Origin: Welwitschia mirabilis
Lineage: Eukaryota; Gnetophyta; Gnetopsida; Welwitschiales
Length of the DNA: 64,000 nt
Direction of reading: 5' to 3'
NCBI GenBank assembly: GCA_051453625.1
Contig: JBOZIK010000001.1
Span: 227,927,205 to 227,991,204, forward strand
This document shows positions 61,795 through 64,000 of the stretch, piece after piece. The stretch's first letter is position 1; each line of letters begins with the position of its first letter. The position numbers and the translations under genes were made by a program. The notes under the pieces were generated by a model. That model saw nothing but the letters and a program-made list of their open reading frames with translations. It was not told the origin of the DNA and made no database searches.

Positions 61795-62892
61795 ATTATG
61801 ATGCATATTTTTGTAACTTCTTCTCTTAATGAATCTTGTTTAATCACAAATATATATGGATTGTAAAATATGCACTCTAGTATAAATGAGAGTAACCCAA
61901 ATGTCATAACCTATTAAAGACTTATGAGATAAGAATAAGGATTGATTTTCCAAAAGAATATGATAACCAAAATTAAAGAACAATATAGGAAATTAAGATG
62001 CAATGCAATGCAAGTGCAACTAAATATAAATGCAATGCTAAATAAATCTAAAACTACTTTCTTTAGTCTTAACAAAGGTTTCCTTTAAGACCTATATCAC
62101 CAATGAAATTGTTACCGAATCAAGGATAACATAAACCATAACGAACATCTACAATGATTGAATGCACAATAGAAACAAAGTTTTATATTAAAGATATAAC
62201 TAACATCTAGGTTATAAAATAGTCAAGCCTTAATGAAGGATGCATAACCCTTCACTAAGGGAATGTATTTCTACAACTCTTGAGATGCATCTCCAGCCCT
62301 TTGATCTTCTGTTATGAGAATGTTTGGTAAAAATGAAGATAAAGAGGAGAGCCAAAGAGGGATCTTATTTATAGGGTTGAGAAACAAAATCGATACATAA
62401 AAGACACTACAAAACATAATCAATTGTAGGAAAGAAATGGATGAAATAGACAAAGGTTAGCTAGTGGTTACAACTGTCATCCTAGATATTGTGGTAACGA
62501 CAAAGGGGATGATGACTTAAATGTTACATTCATCATCCTCCATGTCATGGGGATGACCATGTGGATGATACCTCTCTAAGGATAACTTAGTAGTTCCAGC
62601 TCTAGTCCATATCAGCATTTCCATTTGGAATCTATAGTGTTGTCATCCTATTTATCGTGGGAATGACAAAGGGAATGATAGTTTTCTTTATATTTTTAAC
62701 TAAAAAAACGTCTTTCTTTAAAGCCATATGTATTAGAATATGTCTTAAATACCTCTAATCATGTTGATAACTACACATTTCTAGGATCTTTTATTAATTC
62801 TCCATAATCCTTAGAATTACATCTAAACCTATATAAATGTCCTATAAAATAGCTCATAAAAACCCATCAGATACACATAATTTAGTAGTGCA
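61795..62892 (-). repeat. LTR C, fourth copy (3' LTR of element C2)
   Basis: The minus strand aligns with the other LTR C copies from end to end. It holds palindromes at 62,653-62,668 (TATCGTGGGAATGACA), 62,543-62,558 (TGTCATGGGGATGACC) and 62,487-62,502 (TATTGTGGTAACGACA), all upstream of TATA (62,364-62,373). No primer site follows its end, and the shared 3' internal region precedes it, so it is a 3' LTR. Confidence 0.75.
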
Positions 62893-64000
62893 TCGTAGCC
62901 CTTCACTTATCCTTTGTTAGTCCTCGATAAAAACTAGGTAAACAACTACAATTGCGAGCCAAATTGTCTTATAAAAAATTAATATGGAAATTATAAAGAG
63001 ACTCATAAATAATTTCAAACACATTACATAGTAAAATAACACATAACACATCATGTGTATGGAATTTCAAAATTATGTCTCACAAAAGCTCTAAAATAAT
63101 TCAAACAATTATGAAAATGAGCCATAAAAATGAGTTTTCCCCCTTCTTCCTTAAGAAAAAAAATATGTAAGAAGTCAATTCTTTATTAAAAACTAGAAAA
63201 GAAAAGCATTAAATGTTAAAGTCCTAAAATGATAAGAAACTATGAAAATGACTTTGAAATAACTAACTAAACAACAAAATAAAATAATAGAATGAACATA
63301 ATGCAACATAAAGAAGATAGTCTACCTATCTTAAATTTTAACCTAACAAACTCCCATGAAAGAAATCATAATATGACTTGATTTAGAAATGCATGGCTTG
63401 ATGTATAAAAAATTTCATTCAATAAGGTAGTGGTTATGACTAGGATAAAAAAATTAAATGCTTCAAATAATNNNNNNNNNNNNNNNNNNNNNNNNNNNNN
63501 NNNNNNNNNNNNNNNNNNNNNNNNNNNNNNNNNNNNNNNNNNNNNNNNNNNNNNNNNNNNNNNNNNNNNNNTCAATAAGGTAGTGATTATGACTAGGCTA
63601 AAAAAATAAAATGCTTCAAATAATAAATGATAAGAGCAAATAATTATCCAAAAATAAACGTATCTGCCTACATCTCAAAGCAAACACCTAGGTTCTTAGA
63701 AATGAAATAATCATGTAGAAAGACTAAGAGTCTAAAAAATAAGCAAGGCCTCTGATAACACCGAGAACACTAATAATCTCATAGCCTCAAATTTTTATTT
63801 TATTATCTAATGATCCATGATGAGAACCCATGAAGCATGGCCAACTAACCTCCCAGTGAAGTTTCCACAACTACCATATTATACTACCAAAGACCCCTCT
63901 TGAAAAAATTTGCCCTAGTGTGCTTGCGGTAGGACATTATGATGACCATGGTTTTAAGCTATCTCAAATATAAAGCATCATGGTTTTATTTCACCTTTTT
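62893..64000 (-). repeat. 3' internal end of element C2, cut by the window edge
   Basis: The minus strand aligns with 46,350-47,529: the shared module (63,820-63,930), then tatcagaggcc (near 63,748), then ctaagaacctaggtgtttgctttgagatg (near 63,695). A polypurine tract (aaggataagtgaaggg) precedes the LTR at 62,893. A 100-N gap at 63,472-63,571 is flanked on both sides by the same ~55-bp sequence. The coding part, if any, lies beyond 64,000. Confidence 0.65.

Overview
The window looks like nuclear, AT-rich, gene-poor DNA from a seed plant (most likely a flowering plant; the species cannot be told from sequence alone). No intact host gene, rRNA, tRNA or CRISPR array is visible. Nearly everything recognisable is decayed LTR retrotransposon. 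The Ty1/copia remnants use an initiator-Met-tRNA-type primer site. One is a Sirevirus-like element about 10.8 kb long. The Ty3/gypsy remnants are of the Athila/Tat type and use primer sites related to TGGCGCCGTTGCCGGGGA (tRNA-Asp type). Reading frames survive only as fragments broken by stops and shifts. Many changes look like G-to-A or C-to-T transitions, as expected from long silencing by cytosine methylation.

Layout: 1-3,900, no gene, with a short-motif cluster at 1,030-1,430. 3,960-6,690, copia family A copy 1 (+) with its 3' LTR. 7,518-11,453, four related copia-type LTRs in one orientation. 11,490-12,930, the 5' half of copia A copy 2 (+), abutting the 3' end of a longer copy (-) at 12,945-17,335. 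17,340-19,950, unassigned. 19,953-27,700, gypsy element B (+): LTR, primer site, gag, protease, RT, RNase H, integrase. 28,280-31,080, an LTR-like stretch followed by an Athila-type gag N-terminal relic. 31,295-32,530, an inverted copy of LTR B with its own primer site. 33,270-36,820, copia A copy 3 (+). 37,591-48,607, gypsy element C (+), with gag-protease, no detectable RT or integrase core, and three LTRs. 49,205-59,961, Sirevirus-like element E (-) with an LTR pair. 61,795-64,000, the 3' end of another C element (-), cut by the window edge.

The most interesting unexplained signal is a 16-bp hyphenated palindrome, best form TGTCATCCCCATGACA, with decayed and CpG-bearing variants. It recurs about twenty times in LTRs B and C, in the LTR-like stretch D and in the leader of C. 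In the LTRs it lies upstream of a TATA box, and it is often followed within about 5 bp by a half-site such as AGGATGACA. It may be a shared cis-regulatory or RNA-hairpin module of otherwise different gypsy LTRs. A second theme is assembly quality: several 100-N gaps are flanked by the same sequence on both sides, so some apparent duplications are probably not real.
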